Shown piece after piece: positions 14,001 to 29,000 of a stretch of 64,000 nucleotides of DNA. How positions within the stretch are numbered: the stretch's first letter is position 1; every line of letters begins with the position of its first letter. The DNA comes from Tanytarsus gracilentus (lineage: Eukaryota; Arthropoda; Insecta; Diptera; Chironomidae). Below the pieces are notes generated by a model, which made no database searches, was not told the origin of the DNA, and was given only the letters and a program-made list of their open reading frames with translations. The position numbers were made by a program, and so were the translations under genes. Location: NCBI GenBank assembly GCA_038502055.1, contig JAXRKN010000043.1, forward strand, positions 1,612,001-1,676,000, given 5' to 3'.

Positions 14001-17000
14001 GTAAAAAATAGAAAATTTTAAATTAAACTTTTCTATTTTAAAGAAAAATATCCAAAAAAATTTTCCCACAAAATAATTTTCCTATTTTTTTCACTTAATT
14101 GTAAACATATTTTTCCCTTCACGTTAAGTTTGACCAAAACAGTTTTTTGAATGTTCATTGCATTAAACCACATTAAACTTTCCAAGATTTAGATTAAAAA
14201 TTTCTTTAAATAATGAGCTTGAAAATGCTAGTTGAGATTTTTTTTTCTCAAAGATAAAAATGTTTTTAATTATTGCCAACAGCTACACAATAGAATCTCT
14301 TTTATTTTATTGTGCACAATGCTATTATTTCAGCTTCTTTTGCATTCTCTCTTGTGAATGCATTTCAGTTTAATTTTTGAATTTTGTTACCTTTTTATCT
14401 TCGCTCTGTATATGCGCAATTTTTTCCCCTCATAGTTGACACCTCGGAAAATTGAAATTTTTTATGCAAATTTATTTTGTATTCTGGCTTTTGACTGCTT
14501 CATTTACCTGCAAATGCTAAAAATTGTTCTCCGATATTTTCTCAATATTTTTTTCTTGTGTTTTTAGTCTTTTCTCTCTTTTCCTAATGCTCCGTGTTTT
14601 GGCAGCAAAAAAGATGATTTGAAAACCATAACCTTAAATTTATTTATATTTCAATGATGATGATTTTTTGCTTTCCTCAACACGCTCATTTTTATTTTGC
14701 TAAAACCAATTTTTTTTTGATAAAGTTTGCAACTGTTTTTGTATTTTTTGTGAGCATTTTTGATTTTTGATTTATTCACAATCTATCTCTAAATCTCTTC
14801 TCTCTATCTTTTTTTTATCGAATCAAAAACTCATTTTATGAAGCATCGAAGGATAGTTCGGATAGGATTGAGCTTTTTGAAAGAAAAATGAGTTTGATTG
14901 GAAAATTTTGTGATTTTTATAAAATTTATTTCCATCAATTTTTTTTCAATAAAATTTTGTGATTTTTTTAAAACCACAATTTTTAGAAATTTTCTATTCT
15001 TAACTATTTCTCTATCAAAAAACTTTTCCCTGATCTGAATGAATCAGAAAAATTGATTTATGACGCAAGAGAACACTTGTGATGTGTGTGTAAGGACCAA
15101 TAAAAAAAAATCATACAAAATTGAATTGATCCTGAGTAATTTTCGTCACGTCTCTCTCGAATGGCAATTGGCAATATCCATCAGCACCTTATTCAAATGA
15201 GCTCTCTTTTTTTTCGAAAAGCTGCCACACAATGAAAGAGCTCTCACTCCCTCACAGAGCTCGTAAAATATTAAAGTCGATGACTTCAATTGTACATAAA
15301 ATTATTCCTAATCCCGCACGTTCATAATTCATTCGATACGCGTGTCGCTTTAATGTTCCACTCATAATTTAGAAAAGCATTAGAAACATTAGACAGCAGA
15401 CGACTTACGAAAAGCAGTGGCTGAGAGAGAAAGGTGTGAAAATAGCGAGAAATGTGACACCAAATAAATAATTCATCCGTCGAATCTTTTAACCGTTCAT
15501 GAGTCGAGGTAAAGAAAACAGTTTTTTTTCGGGTTCGTTTAGTCGTGCAAAAACTAATTATTTCCTTTTCGGTTGAGCATACATAAACAAAAGAAATTTT
15601 TACTTAAGCTTTTTACCCGAGCAACGTCACGCAAGCCATTGAGGATTTTTGTTCTTTTGTGTAAATAAACATTGAAAGCATGGAGAGGCAAAATTAAGGC
15701 AGATAATCCGAACATACACAGCAGAAGCATACACTCATTTACCTCCTGCTGCCGTCATGATCATCAGCATCCAATAAATTTTATAAGAAACTGGAAACAT
15801 TTTGTGACAATTTTGAATTTCCTCTGCATCAAAAAAATTTAATTAAAAAAGTCCGTTAAATTTTTTTAACATTCAAAATCATTTCAGTCATAAATCTGTT
15901 TAAGTATTCTTCACATATTGTTTGTGCTCACTGAAATGAGAAAGAGAAAATGGAAATAATTACTTATGAGATTGTGTCAAAAGCACAAGTTTCAATGCTG
16001 ATGCCGTAGATGTTGGTTAAACTAAATTTTCACATACATGAGCATAAGCGCCATAAGAAAAGAGGATGACAAATAAACTATCAACAACCGCGCCAGCATT
16101 GTTTTCACTCGAGTGGCTTATGGCGATAAATAAGGCTGACTTTGGATGCTAAAAGCCAGCCTCATTTCCTGAATAACTTTCTCCACCATTTCCCTCTCTC
16201 TCTTTCCTTCGGTACATAATTCATTGAATAATTCTCTCGCCACACAATCTTCTTCAGAGGCAGTCACATGAGCAATTTTCAAGGGAATAATTTTCATGAG
16301 ATCATATTTAAAAAATTTTATGCACCCAACGGAGAGATTTAAAAGTTAATGTCTATTAAAATTTTTTAAGTACGCCAGCAATGTTGTGAAGATTAACATC
16401 AAACAGATTAAAATTGTTATAGTTGGTGACTGGATGGGAAAGGATTTAGAATGGATTTGCTTTGTAAAGTTCTTAGAATATTAAATAATGTAATTTTTGA
16501 AATTTTTTAAGAATTTACTCCTCCGCAATTCAGTTCTAAAGCACATCATAATTCTACCTTAATACCACCATTAAAGATTAAACTTTCAAAAATGAAGAAA
16601 ATTTCATAAAATGGTATGCGGAAAAGATTATCGACCCAGCTTCATGATTATTTTATCCTCATATAATGCCTCGAGACAATTAATGTTAATGGGGAAGGAA
16701 AATCTTTAATCTAAATACAGAAAATGTCCATGTGAAATGAAAAAAATATTTAAGGCACACACACATGGTTATTATAACTATTATAATAAAGCTCATGAGA
16801 ACATAAGTTCATATGGATAACGAATACATGAACAGTAAAAATCGAGAAGGCGGAGTAAAACGGAAAAATAACATTTTGATTCATCTGTTTGTAGGGAAAA
16901 CAAATTGAAAGAAAATTGCTCAAAGACGTGACGTGAAAACCTTTGAGAATATTTTTTTGCCTCCCCGCACGATCTCTTGTTGCATTTCTTCCATTCACAC

Positions 17001-20000
17001 TTCTCTTGCTCAGCCACTATGTGTGGAACAAGGCGAACGAAGAAAATCATTTTTCAAGACGCTTTGAGAAAGGATTTTTTTATTAGAAACGAAGGATATT
17101 AAATTCATAGCTGAATAGAATATTATTTTTTACATTTACGCTTATCTTCCCATCTCTTTTATTGAGCTGTCCGGAAGGAAGAGATAAATGGTGGATTTAG
17201 ATACTGCTGGAAAATTTTAAATTGATGAAATTTTTTAAATTAAAAGAAAATTTTAAAAGCTACTAATATTTTCTAGCAGTTTTGAAAATTTCAACCGCCG
17301 TTTTCTCATTTCCGGCCAGTTCAATCTTTTTTTATTCTCCTCTTACATATATTGCATATATAGTGACTGACTGATTGTTACGTTTATCCTTTTGATTATC
17401 ATTATTAGAAAAACTCTTTTTTATTCCATAATACATAAAAAATTTGTTCTATGTATGTAAGAAAAAATTCAAACACAATCAGAAAAATACCAAAACATAT
17501 TTTCTTTCTTTTTTTTGTTGAATTCCATTCTCATTTTCAGGATCCCAGATGAATTTCGAGTTCGAGTTCGTGTGAATTCGTAAGGCATAAAATTCCATAT
17601 CAGAAAAACAATATTAGAACTAGTCATAAATATATTTATGTGCCGCCTTTTAGTTTTTCATTATTGAATATATATTTTTTTATTATTTTCATATTCACAT
17701 TTTATCAATATAAATATTTACACCCCACCAAATCACCATATCACTACTTTCCCTCTTAGATCTCTCTAAAAATATCAAAAGTAGATCACGAATATAATTT
17801 TTCCTTATGTAATATCGTCAGAGAAACAACAAAATACAATAAATAAGATTTTCATAATTCACTTTTACTATTGACGTCCTCAAGTCTTCTACCCACATAA
17901 AAATTCCTTTTCCCTCTCTTTCATTCTCTCTGGCTGATATATAAACACCGCAAAATTATGATTACAATGCTTCTTATTATTGTGAGGTTAGCGTAGAGTT
18001 TTGCATCCTACCTGCATTTAATTTAATTTAAATTATTTGTCAAACGAGATATGCTTTGCAATGAGTGAAACATGTTGAGCTGAAATATGTTGGAGATTAA
18101 CTTAATTTATGTAAAATGCTTTCATACAGTATGAGCTGTCATATGAGCATATTGCTTGCAAGCTAAGATGATGCTGTTTTCAGCTTCTGTTCAACGGAAA
18201 ATTATGCAGGGTTGATAAACATGCTAAAATTTATAAGCTTTCAAAGCTTGAGAGCTTCAATGAGCTTTCAAAATTTTAAAAATTAAATAAAAATAAATTT
18301 AAACACTTCTTCAACCCTGATACGTATGCAAATCCATGCAGTGCATAACGGAATTTTATAATAGAGACGTGGAAAATGAGGATTTATATTATCATTGAAT
18401 GCATTTCATTATAAAACTTTCTATTCAATTGAGTTTAAATAGTTTCTTGTGTCTTTTCCTTACATCGTGAGCTTGTTGGAAAAATTTATTTATTGAAAGC
18501 TTTTTATATCTCAGTTTCACTTTCACAACATTTTACATTTTATTAACATCATGATGAGCTCTATCGTGTGCATGTCGACTGAAAACTTTTTGATACCATA
18601 AAAACTATTCTCGTTTGGGGAAAAAGTTTGACCTCAGCTTTAGATGTTGCTTCATGTTTTACTCTAAATGTGTTTTTCTATGTGTTCGATGTTTTTTAAA
18701 AAATGCTTGAGTCTCAAGAACTGAGATCATTTTGCGCTTAAAAATAGCTTGAGCTTCAAAATGTTTTTATAAAAAATTATTAAGAAAAATTAATCATTCA
18801 CAGTCAAAATCACATCCTCCAAAAAAGACACATCTCCTTCAGAAAAAAATTAATTACACAAAAATTACTCACGCAGAAAAATAAATTTTGTTTGTTCGCT
18901 CAAAGAAATTTTGCGCTCAAAGTGATGGCGATTTAATGGAATTAAAATTGACTTTGTAATTTCATTTTTGACAGCTATAAAGTGAATGAAAAATGTTGAG
19001 ATGAGCTCCATACAGCTCAAACAGAAATTACAATACGTTCTTCTCATTTCATTTCTTTCAAACCCTCCCTTCACTCATTTTCAATAGAAAATGCTTTTTT
19101 AATCTTCCACGAGTCACTTCACCTCCCTCCCTTGTCTGTCTCTCTTTATGCTTTAATAATGAAGCTTATTTTTTTGGAAGCAATTTGGTTTATAAAAGAG
19201 ATTTGAAATTCATCTGTCGTGTAATCCGATTTTTGAGACAATGAATTTTTTTGACATGGATTTTGAGTAAGAAAATTTACATGAATGAAAATTGGAGCCA
19301 ATTAATTTTTTTTAAATCAGATTTAAATTTTTTTAAACTGCTATCAAAATTTTTGAGTTCATAAATTTATGTAAATTTTACTATAAAAGTTTCAAACTAA
19401 ATTTTGTGGAATTTCCAAATTTTCCACTTCAAATGCAATGATGAGTTTTAAAGCTCTTTTATTGCATTTAATTTACACTTTCAAACCCTAACGAACTTTC
19501 AAAGGAATATTTATCATTTCATAATTCCCTTTTTCTCTTTTATAAATGTTGCTTTTTTCTTATCTGTCCTCTCACTATACCGATCCTGTTCACAATGTAA
19601 TGCTTTTGTAAATGTTTTTGTATCGCAAATTTATCTTCCATCTTCCTTTAAAATCCACCAAACCACAAATCCCACGGTTCACTTACTCGATGTGAAAAAG
19701 TTTCAAACTCGCATAATGAAAAAAAAATTGTTTATTCGTAAAATGTGAAATTTATTAAAATTTCCCTCGAGACTTTTATTCATTTGCGACATGCGATAGT
19801 ACAAGTGTGCCATTTAAGAAATCACTCGACGATGATTCGTCGACATTTGTGAAATTTATTGTGTATCATAGAAGTATCGTGCGATAAAATTGTTTGTTTT
19901 CTCCTCAACGAGAATATTCTCAATCTCTTTTATGATCGACAAAAAATATGTAAGGAATTTTTTCGAGCACATGCGAGAAAAATGAAATAAAAAAAATGAA

Positions 20001-23000
20001 TCAATTCCATTATTTCATATCATTGCGGATTTCTTTCTCTGATTTCATCTGAAAGAAAAATATTGTGTTCTCGCATTTTCGGATGTAAAAAGAGTAAATT
20101 CAATTTAATTCATTGATCAAGCGGGGAAAAATTTCAAAAATTTAGTAAATTTATTTTACATCAATTAAAAGTTAGTTTTTTAATAAATTTTTAAAAAATT
20201 GAGATTTTCTAAAAATCCTCAAACCTTTGACAATGTCGCCACAACTGTCTACTGTTCCAAATATTCACATTCATGTCTTTATTTTCCACATTTTTCTTGG
20301 TTGTTTGTTTTCGGCATTGTCATCGCATATATGAAATATAATGTACACAAACAAACAGAAAACTCTCTTTCACACATTTACCTTTGGCAAAAAAATAAAT
20401 ATATAAAAAGCGATAAATTGATCAAAATAATATTTTTTACATTTCGCCCTCGAGACCACGCGCGCTCTGAGGTGATTTTTGACAGAACAATCAAATAAAT
20501 CTGTTTAAATGAAAATTTTATGAGAGACATTTTGCTTGGAAAACTTTTTTATGAGTTTTGAGTTTATGCGTGATGCACTAATAAATATTGGAAATGTTGT
20601 AAAAATTTTGGTACTGTCGTCTGATGGATTTTATGGCACACAAAAATAAATGACATATGTGGAATTTGACAGAGGAAATTAAAGCGATTTTTTTTAAATT
20701 GGCGACTGAAATATTTAATATAAGATTAGGTAAGATTAAATTTGATTAGGATAAAAAATAAATTTAAAAACTTTAATTTTTTGTCTTGTTGTAAATTTTA
20801 AAAAACCCAAGAATTACTTTTCACTCTTGTTTGTACCTAAGTTAAATTTCACCTCTGTCAAAAAGGACATTCTTTATGAGTGTGAAACTTTTCACATAAA
20901 GTAATTTTATCTTCTTAGAAATTCCAAAATCCTTTTCCAACGCACTTAGAGATGGAAAATTACAAAAATAAATTAATTGAACTTAAAAAATATTTTTTAT
21001 TAAAAGCAAAATTTTTCAATTAATTTTCCATCTCTAAACGTCCAATAATTTTAATTCTATCGCTCTCTTTTCTCATAATCTAAAATAGTCAAACTGTCTC
21101 TACGATGACTATAAATTGTCAATAACTAACCTCCACTTAAGCCTGTCAAATTTCAATTAGATGATGTCTAATAAATGAAAACGAAAAACCTTCACTGACA
21201 ATAGGAAAAAAATGGCTTTCATGGCTGGCCGCGAGCTTTTATCGTCGCTGTATAATGCTATGAATAATTAATTATTTTTCTCTCTTCCTCCCAAAAAGCC
21301 AATTTTTCTTTTTCATAGAAGAGAAATTTTTCAACTTCACCCGTTTTTACTTTTCTCTCTCATTCTTTTTTGTAGCATATCATTTTACTATGAATTTTCA
21401 AAGGAGCAAGACTACATTTGCTCGAAGCCAGATGATTCTGGAATGCATTTATGCGCAAATTTACCACCATATCGAATAGGACCGTTAGTGTGCAATGGTG
21501 AGTTTGTAAAAGCATAGATATTTATGGATATTGCTCGAAAATTTATTACCAAACCAGCGAACGGAGCAAGAAGGAGATTCAACAAGTTGCAATCGTACTT
21601 TTTCTTCTTTATTAATGTTTCGTGTTTTTTCAAGTGATAAATTGTGTGCTTCACGTCAAGTCTAATTAAATTTATGTCATTCACATGAAAGCGAATGCAA
21701 AAAGTATTCAGCAATTGTTGTGATGGGTCAAGGACCATTAGTTATGACTTTCGGGGCGGAATAAATTGACTGCGACAGGTGAAAAATATCCGAGTAATTT
21801 TCCAAACAGTTCGAGTTGAGTGCAGAGCTAAAAAGTGTTACTTAATCAATTTAATCATGCATGCCGAAACGAGGAGGATAAAAATATTTATGGGATGGAA
21901 AATGGAAAAAATCGTTTACTTTTCAAATTTTATAAAAGCTTAAAAATTTGTTAAAAATTATTAAAAATATTTTTTCGCTTCACTCAGAGAATCAGTAAAA
22001 TTTTCTCTCGCTTTCGACCGTCCCCGAATGGCCAATAAATGATAATAAATTCTCTCACGTCACACAATATTGTTCCGATATCGACTCGCTTCACCGAAAG
22101 ATGAAACAAGAGAAAATCCACAGATGAGCTCTCGGTATAGCTGAAAAAATAAGAAGGAAAAACGAGAAAATTTCATTTCGAATTTCTGAACTAATCTGAC
22201 ATGGAAAATTTTCTCCTTCTCTACCTCAAACAATTTTATTTGACAATAAATTTTGCCATTGGGAATTTAATTTTTTTTTGCTGCCGTGAGTCGCTGTGCG
22301 AAGGGAAAAAACATATAATAAAATAGACGAGAGACGGCATGCTGACTCAAAAGTTAGTCGATTGGAAGAAAAGAGAGGAGAATTTTTATTAAAAGCACAC
22401 ACAAGAAATGTCGTGTGACGCACTCAGTGAGGTAATTCCATGTTTTATGAATGACAGATTAGAGAATAATTTCACGGCGGGGTTGTTACCTCATTCACGA
22501 CACGAGACACAATTTATCACCTCAATTTTCTTCGCTCCACTCACCAAAAGATTTGTTCGAGATTCAATTTGGTGAATGCACAATTTATTACGTAAATCCA
22601 ATTGGCTTCAAACTTGATCAACCGTTCAGACGTTAAAAGTCACACGAATTTCTTATTTTTTTATTCCAGCAACTGCCATTCCATATACTCACAACATACC
22701 GACGGATAAATCGTGTGTCAATTGGAATCAATACTACACCAACTGTACACAACTAGGAAATAATCCCTTTCAGGGCACGATATCATTCGACAACATTGGT
22801 CTCGCATGGGTGGCCATATTTCTTGTAATTATAACTTTTAAAACTTTTATAATGCTTTTCAGTTGTTGCTGGTGCGATAATATCCACCATGAGTAGAGTT
22901 TCTCAAATGCCCGGGTAATGAGATTTTGTCCTACCCGGGTAAAAAAATTTACTACCCGGGTAGCCCGGGCATGCCCGGGTAAGATTTTTTTAAAAAAAAT

Positions 23001-26000
23001 ATACCTATTTTTACTCAAATTTTCGGCTAATCTTTACATAGAGCATTTTTAGTATCAGAAATAAAAGTTTTTTTAAACAGAAAATGAATAGATTAAAAGA
23101 AATATAAAAAGTTTAACGGAAATAGTTCTTAAGGAACATTACACAGTGAAGGTCTGACATTCGAGTTCTAGCCTTTGTTACAATATCTCCAGCCTCTAAA
23201 AATGCCCTCTATGAAGTAACTGATGTTGCCTGAATCGTTAGTAAAGCTTTAAACAATCGGTCCAAAATTGGAGATCTTTGTTTGAGTCTTCTCATGGCTA
23301 TTTTTTTGTTGCACTTGCACTTGATGTTTCAAAATACTTTTTTGAATTAAAAAATTTCACAAACGAATCTAAATTTATATAGGTAAACTACCTTCTTAAG
23401 TCATGTAGTTTTGATAAGTGATAAAATTCATTGTAAACAAAACATTTTCAGGTATTGGTTTACACAAAACTTATAAAAAGCAGTTATGGAGGAAGATTTT
23501 TTCAAAAAAAATTAAGAAATTTTTTTCGAATTTTTTAATTTTTACCCGGGTAAGGGTAGAGCAATTTTCCGGGTATACCCGGGTAGTAAAATTGACGGGC
23601 ATACCCGGGTATACCCGTACCCGGGTTACCCGTGAGAAACTCTAACCATGAGCATCCACCGCAAGACGGAAGGATAAAGTTTCTTTTTATCACTTTTTCC
23701 TTCCACTTTCTCCTTCATGGTTCAATTGAAAATTTTGCCATCAGACAGATTGAAGTTTTTCTGTATGTTCGGAGTTGAATTGAAAATATTTCGAATGACC
23801 CAATTTTGTTGATTTTATGGGGGTGATAGCAGCGCATTTTTATTATTTTGAAAAATTTATTTTAAAATTTTGATTTTTTAAAAAGTTTATTTTTAAGCTT
23901 TTTAAAACTCAAATCTTAAAAAGCTTTAAATTCAAAAGCTTCAATAGCTCACTTGGAAAATCTACTTTAAATCATATAAATATTATAGCAAGTACTTTTT
24001 GCTTGCAATAAAATAAATTTAAAAATCTCATCCTTCGACTCAATACGAATAAAGTGATAATCATAGTAAATCTGTTGAGCTTAAAAATTGAATCCGCAAA
24101 CACGAGAGGAGGAAAAAAGTATGAAGGCAAAAAAGGAGAGAAAAGAACGGAAAGAAACTTTTTTCCCATTGATCAAATTAGGGTATAAATCTCAATAAAC
24201 GAGAGTTGTTATATCCACAGGTTATTCTCTAGTTTGGATTCACTTATTTATTGATTCAATGAAATTCTTTAAAAAATCTAAAAATAATTTTTATTCCACA
24301 ATTTTCACTCTGGATTTAGGTTATAAGGTGAGTTAAAATTAAATTTATTAAAGATTCAAAAATAAAAATTTCTCAATTAAAGTTTGGAAGGATGGACTGA
24401 CATAATGTACTACGTTCAGGATGCTCACAGCTTTTGGGATTGGATTTATTTCGTTTTATTGATTGTGGTGAGTATAGATAGAGATTTATGATTTTTTTAT
24501 CGGGTAAATTGAGATTATAAATTACATAGTCGATTATCTCGATAAGCTCATAGATGAAGACAAATTGGATTTTAATCATGTCGACGAGTTAAGGGAAAAG
24601 TTATTTAATTATAAAATTAAATGTTCATAAATTCATAGCCTCGAATAAATTTTATGCTAACAAATTTCACCTTTTTTCACGCTCGAGCTCACTCACAAGG
24701 AGCGTGAAGCAATAAAAAAGTGCTGAACCATGATTGTGACGTTCACATCGGCTGCAAAAATTTCCCTCGCCATAAAACTTGATTTATCTAAGGAATTATT
24801 AAGCGCGTACGACTGTGTTGAGATTTTTACTTACATGCAAGCATGAAAACTGCGTGAGACAAGAATTTATGCGATTTTTACATTGAAATAACTCGAAAGT
24901 GCTTTCGTAATGCCAAAATGATTCTCAATTTTTACGCTATTAACTGCGAAGATTTTTATGAAGACACAAAAAGATGCTCGAGGCAAGGGATGAACTTTCT
25001 ATGATTTAAAAATTCTTCAGTTAATTTTTAAAAAATTCCGCTCGCTTATTTTTTCGATCTTTTTTTACCATTAAAAAGAAGTTACTCGTGTGGAAATCAT
25101 GGCATCAAATCAAATGTAAATTTTCTATCTGATGCTATTGAAAAAAAAGGGTTAAATTTTTTTGTGAGCGTGAAAGCATTTAAAAATGATTTCCTTGGGC
25201 ATTTTATTATTATGATTATGTCCAAACCGAATAAAAATCCTTTTTCCGATTATCCCTCAATTTCCGCTTTAGGCCGGAGGGCATCGGAAGAAATTATAAA
25301 GAAAAAGCTCCTTTTTTTTCTGTGTAAACTTTTTTTATTACTCGAGCACGAAAAAAATCCGAGCTTCACCATAAAGTTTTTAAGTGGTTTGAGTGGGAAA
25401 TATCATTAAGTCTTAATTGAATTAGCTGCTAATTGCATTCTCTTCCTCCAGATTGGCTCCTTCTTCATGATCAACTTGTGCTTGGTCGTAATTGCAACTC
25501 AATTTTCCGAAACGAAAAAGCGTGAAATGGAAAGAATGAGACAAGAGCGAGCTCGCTTTACATCTTCGTCGACGCTGGCGTCAAGCACCAACAATTCGGA
25601 GCCGACAACGTGCTACGCTGAGATCGTAAAATACATAGCACATCTTTATAGACGTCTCAAGCGGCGACTGATTAAGAAGTTACGATTGTATAAGTATGCA
25701 TTAGTTAATCGTTCGTGTTGTTGTTCTGACCTTGCACTTAATTAATTAGAGAAAAATAATCATAATATGATTTTCATATCGAATTTATGGACACTCAAGT
25801 CATTGAAGAAGAAGATATTTTTTCGAATCTCTGAATAGTAAAAAGAAAGAAATTTTTAGTTTTTCTTTTTAATTTATTGAGTTTCAAAAATTAAAAATTA
25901 ATTTGTAAAAAAAATTTCAATGACTTGAGTATCAAACAAAAATACATGAATGAGTTCTTTCTCTCCACCTCTTCATAGTTTTTATTCTTCCTCAACTCAA

Positions 26001-29000
26001 ATATAGATTTTTTTAGCAAACAATCGACAGTCAATATAAACAATGAAATTTAAACCTTCACAATTTATCAGTTGATTAATGGAATTCTTCTTTCTCTCTC
26101 GTTCTATGAAATTTTTATTTTTTAAATTGATCTGAGCAACTGAGGAATTTCGAAATAAAATTTAAGTTGCATTGAAAATTTTCAACCATTTTTAAATCCC
26201 TGAAGCAATTATTTTTAAACAAGTTTTCACTCATGAACTTGAGAGATTTTAACATTTTAAACTTTCTCCACCTCTCCCCCTATTGTTCTGCACATAATTC
26301 AATTCAAAGGTGTTGCAAACTTTCATCAATGAAATCACTCTAATTGAATTGAATTCAAGCATCGTAATGAAAAAAAAAGTTGTGAAAATTGGAAAAGTGC
26401 ACTCCTGATGAAAGAATAATTGCCGACAGCAAAAAAAAATATGGGGAGGAAGCTGTGTAAACAAACTCCAAAAAAGAAGAGATCCAATCTCATGAAATAT
26501 AAAACGAGCGTAAGAAGAAGTTAGGAAGAAAATTTGCGAATGAATTTCAACAAAAAATTGAGCATCGATACTGTAAAAATTGAGAAAATCAATATTTGAT
26601 GATCTGACTGGGTTTTAAAAATTTAAGATGGAGAAATTTGAGATTTAATCAATTATGGAAATTTAATTTGAAGTTGGGGTTGAACTTTTACCAGAAGTTA
26701 CTTCAGACTTTTCAATCAGTGTGTTCGAAAAATTTATTTTAATTTCATAAATGAAGTTGTAAAAGTTTAAATTTAATTAGAGAAACTTTTGAACCTCAAC
26801 ACTTTAAAAAATTAAGATTAAAAACTACTTGAAATAAAGTCAGTTTATTAAAGAATTTTCCTCGAGATTTTTTCGCTTCACGCCTCGAGAGTTTTCAAAG
26901 GCAGCAAACTTCATTAGGAGAATTTTCAAAAGCTTTTTTTCATCGTCGCCGCTAAGTGAGTTCATTTTTCACACTTCAAAAATAGAACGAGATGAGAGAG
27001 AAAGCTTTTAATTTTTGCCAGCAAAAAAATACCGAGAAGAACTCTTGTATACTTCATTATTTTCCATTTTTCTTTTGCCTCCCCAACATTCACCAAAAAA
27101 ACTGATACACGAAAAAAAGAGAAATTTTCCACATATACGAAGCTTTACACTCAGACACGTGTTGAAGCGTCAATTAATAAAGAACAAATATTTTATTAAA
27201 AATCCTAGTGAATGCCTCAAAAGCAAATAAAAAATTATAGTAATTTGGAAGCGCTCACAAAAGTATAAAATAAATTATTTTTTAATTTCCTGTTTGCATG
27301 CGATTTAAAATCTTTAATAATTTTGTTATCATGCTGTGGAAAAATTACATGTGAAACAACTTTTGCTTCCTTTTCTTCTCTCTTCTTAGAAAATTTATCG
27401 TGTGATTAAACGCTCTCAAATTAATTATTTTCAAATGCGAGAAAGAAATGAAAATTCTCGCCTGCAAAAGCTTTTATAATTTTTCTTTACTTCTTGTTCT
27501 TCTTTCCACAACTTGAACTCTCTTTTTTCTCTTTCATAAACTCTTAGAAATTATGAACTCGATTGAAATTTTTATGAAAATTAACTCTCATCTTCACCGT
27601 GAATGCAAATGTGTTCATTAAAATTTTTCGCTACTATTCAGATTTGATAAAAAGAAGTGAATTAGAAAAATTTTGAATAAAGTTCAGGATTTTAATTTTT
27701 GTTATTTTTGCAAGTAGTATTAAAAGGTCAATTTGTATATTATGTAAATATAAAATTCACTTTAGTCAATCCCTTAAATAATTCTAATTAAAGTCAATTT
27801 CGACCCACATAAATTTTTAAACATTAAACTACAAAATTTGAATTTTTCTTTAAATTCTTTATAAATTCAAAAGGATGTAAATACCAAGTTCAAAATCAAC
27901 AAATTTAAATATTTATTTTATGCGGTTTTTCTACTGCTGTTTAAGCGTCATAATTTCATGACGGACAGTTTCAATCCTCTTCACAAAATGTGGTGCAACT
28001 CAAAAATATTTGACACACTTCCAGTTTTGGATTTTTTTTCGAAAAATTTTAACATCTGATTTCCATATTTTATTTTGAGGATTTGTTATTTTAAAATATT
28101 CATCGAGTCACATTAAACATTTTGTTTGCGATCTTGCTGTTTTTCTTTGCCCCCTACAGATGCTGTTTGTGCTACATGCTTACATGTACACAAAATACAC
28201 ATCTAAAAAAATAATAATTGTTTAATGCTTCTTACAAAACATTTCATGTATGTTGTAATCATGGATTATGTCGGTGAAACAAGTCATGATACAACATCGT
28301 TCTCTATCCTTTATTTGTACTCACTTAGGTTCTAGCTAAAAAATTATAGTGAAATTTGTGGCTCAACTTTTATTAGAAGTTTTTGGTAAAATTATTTTTA
28401 TTTAAAAAAATTCCCAGCAACTTTTCTTTTTTTGCTATCCCTTTTTTATTCCTTTTTCTGCCGAAATAAAATTCATTGAATTAGAAAAGAGCAAAAGAAA
28501 ATTAAATTTTTATTATTTTCACCCAAAAAAATGAAGCTTATAAGCATGCGATAATGTTTAATAACTTTTTAGGTTGCGGGACTTGGACACCGCACAATAA
28601 TATGCATATTAATATGCACAATAATATGCATATTAATATGCTAGAAAGTATGCATATTTTAGAGTTGCATATTTTTGTGCATATTAATATGCATATTATT
28701 GTGCATATTAGTATCCAACTTTAAGAATATGCACAATAATATGCATATTAATATATTTATTTTATTTTTGATTAACGCCAGAACTATGGTAAGGAAGAAA
28801 GCTGCGCTGGTTTGCGTTGGTCCAAGCTGAAAAATTCTGGAAAATATTTTTTTCCAGAATTTTTGGAGAACGTTTTTTGGAAAAATACTGGAGACTTTTT
28901 TTTCTCTAGAATTTCTGTGAAATTCTGCAACCTACTTTTTAATGAATTTTTTAGTGTTCTATCATCACTCTGATTTTTCAGGCACTGTAATACGATTTCC

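Noticed and set aside
22770..23645. Open frames inside the hAT copy as transposase fragments
   Set aside because: They are short, compositionally driven by CCCGGGTA repeats and show no hAT dimerisation or catalytic motifs.
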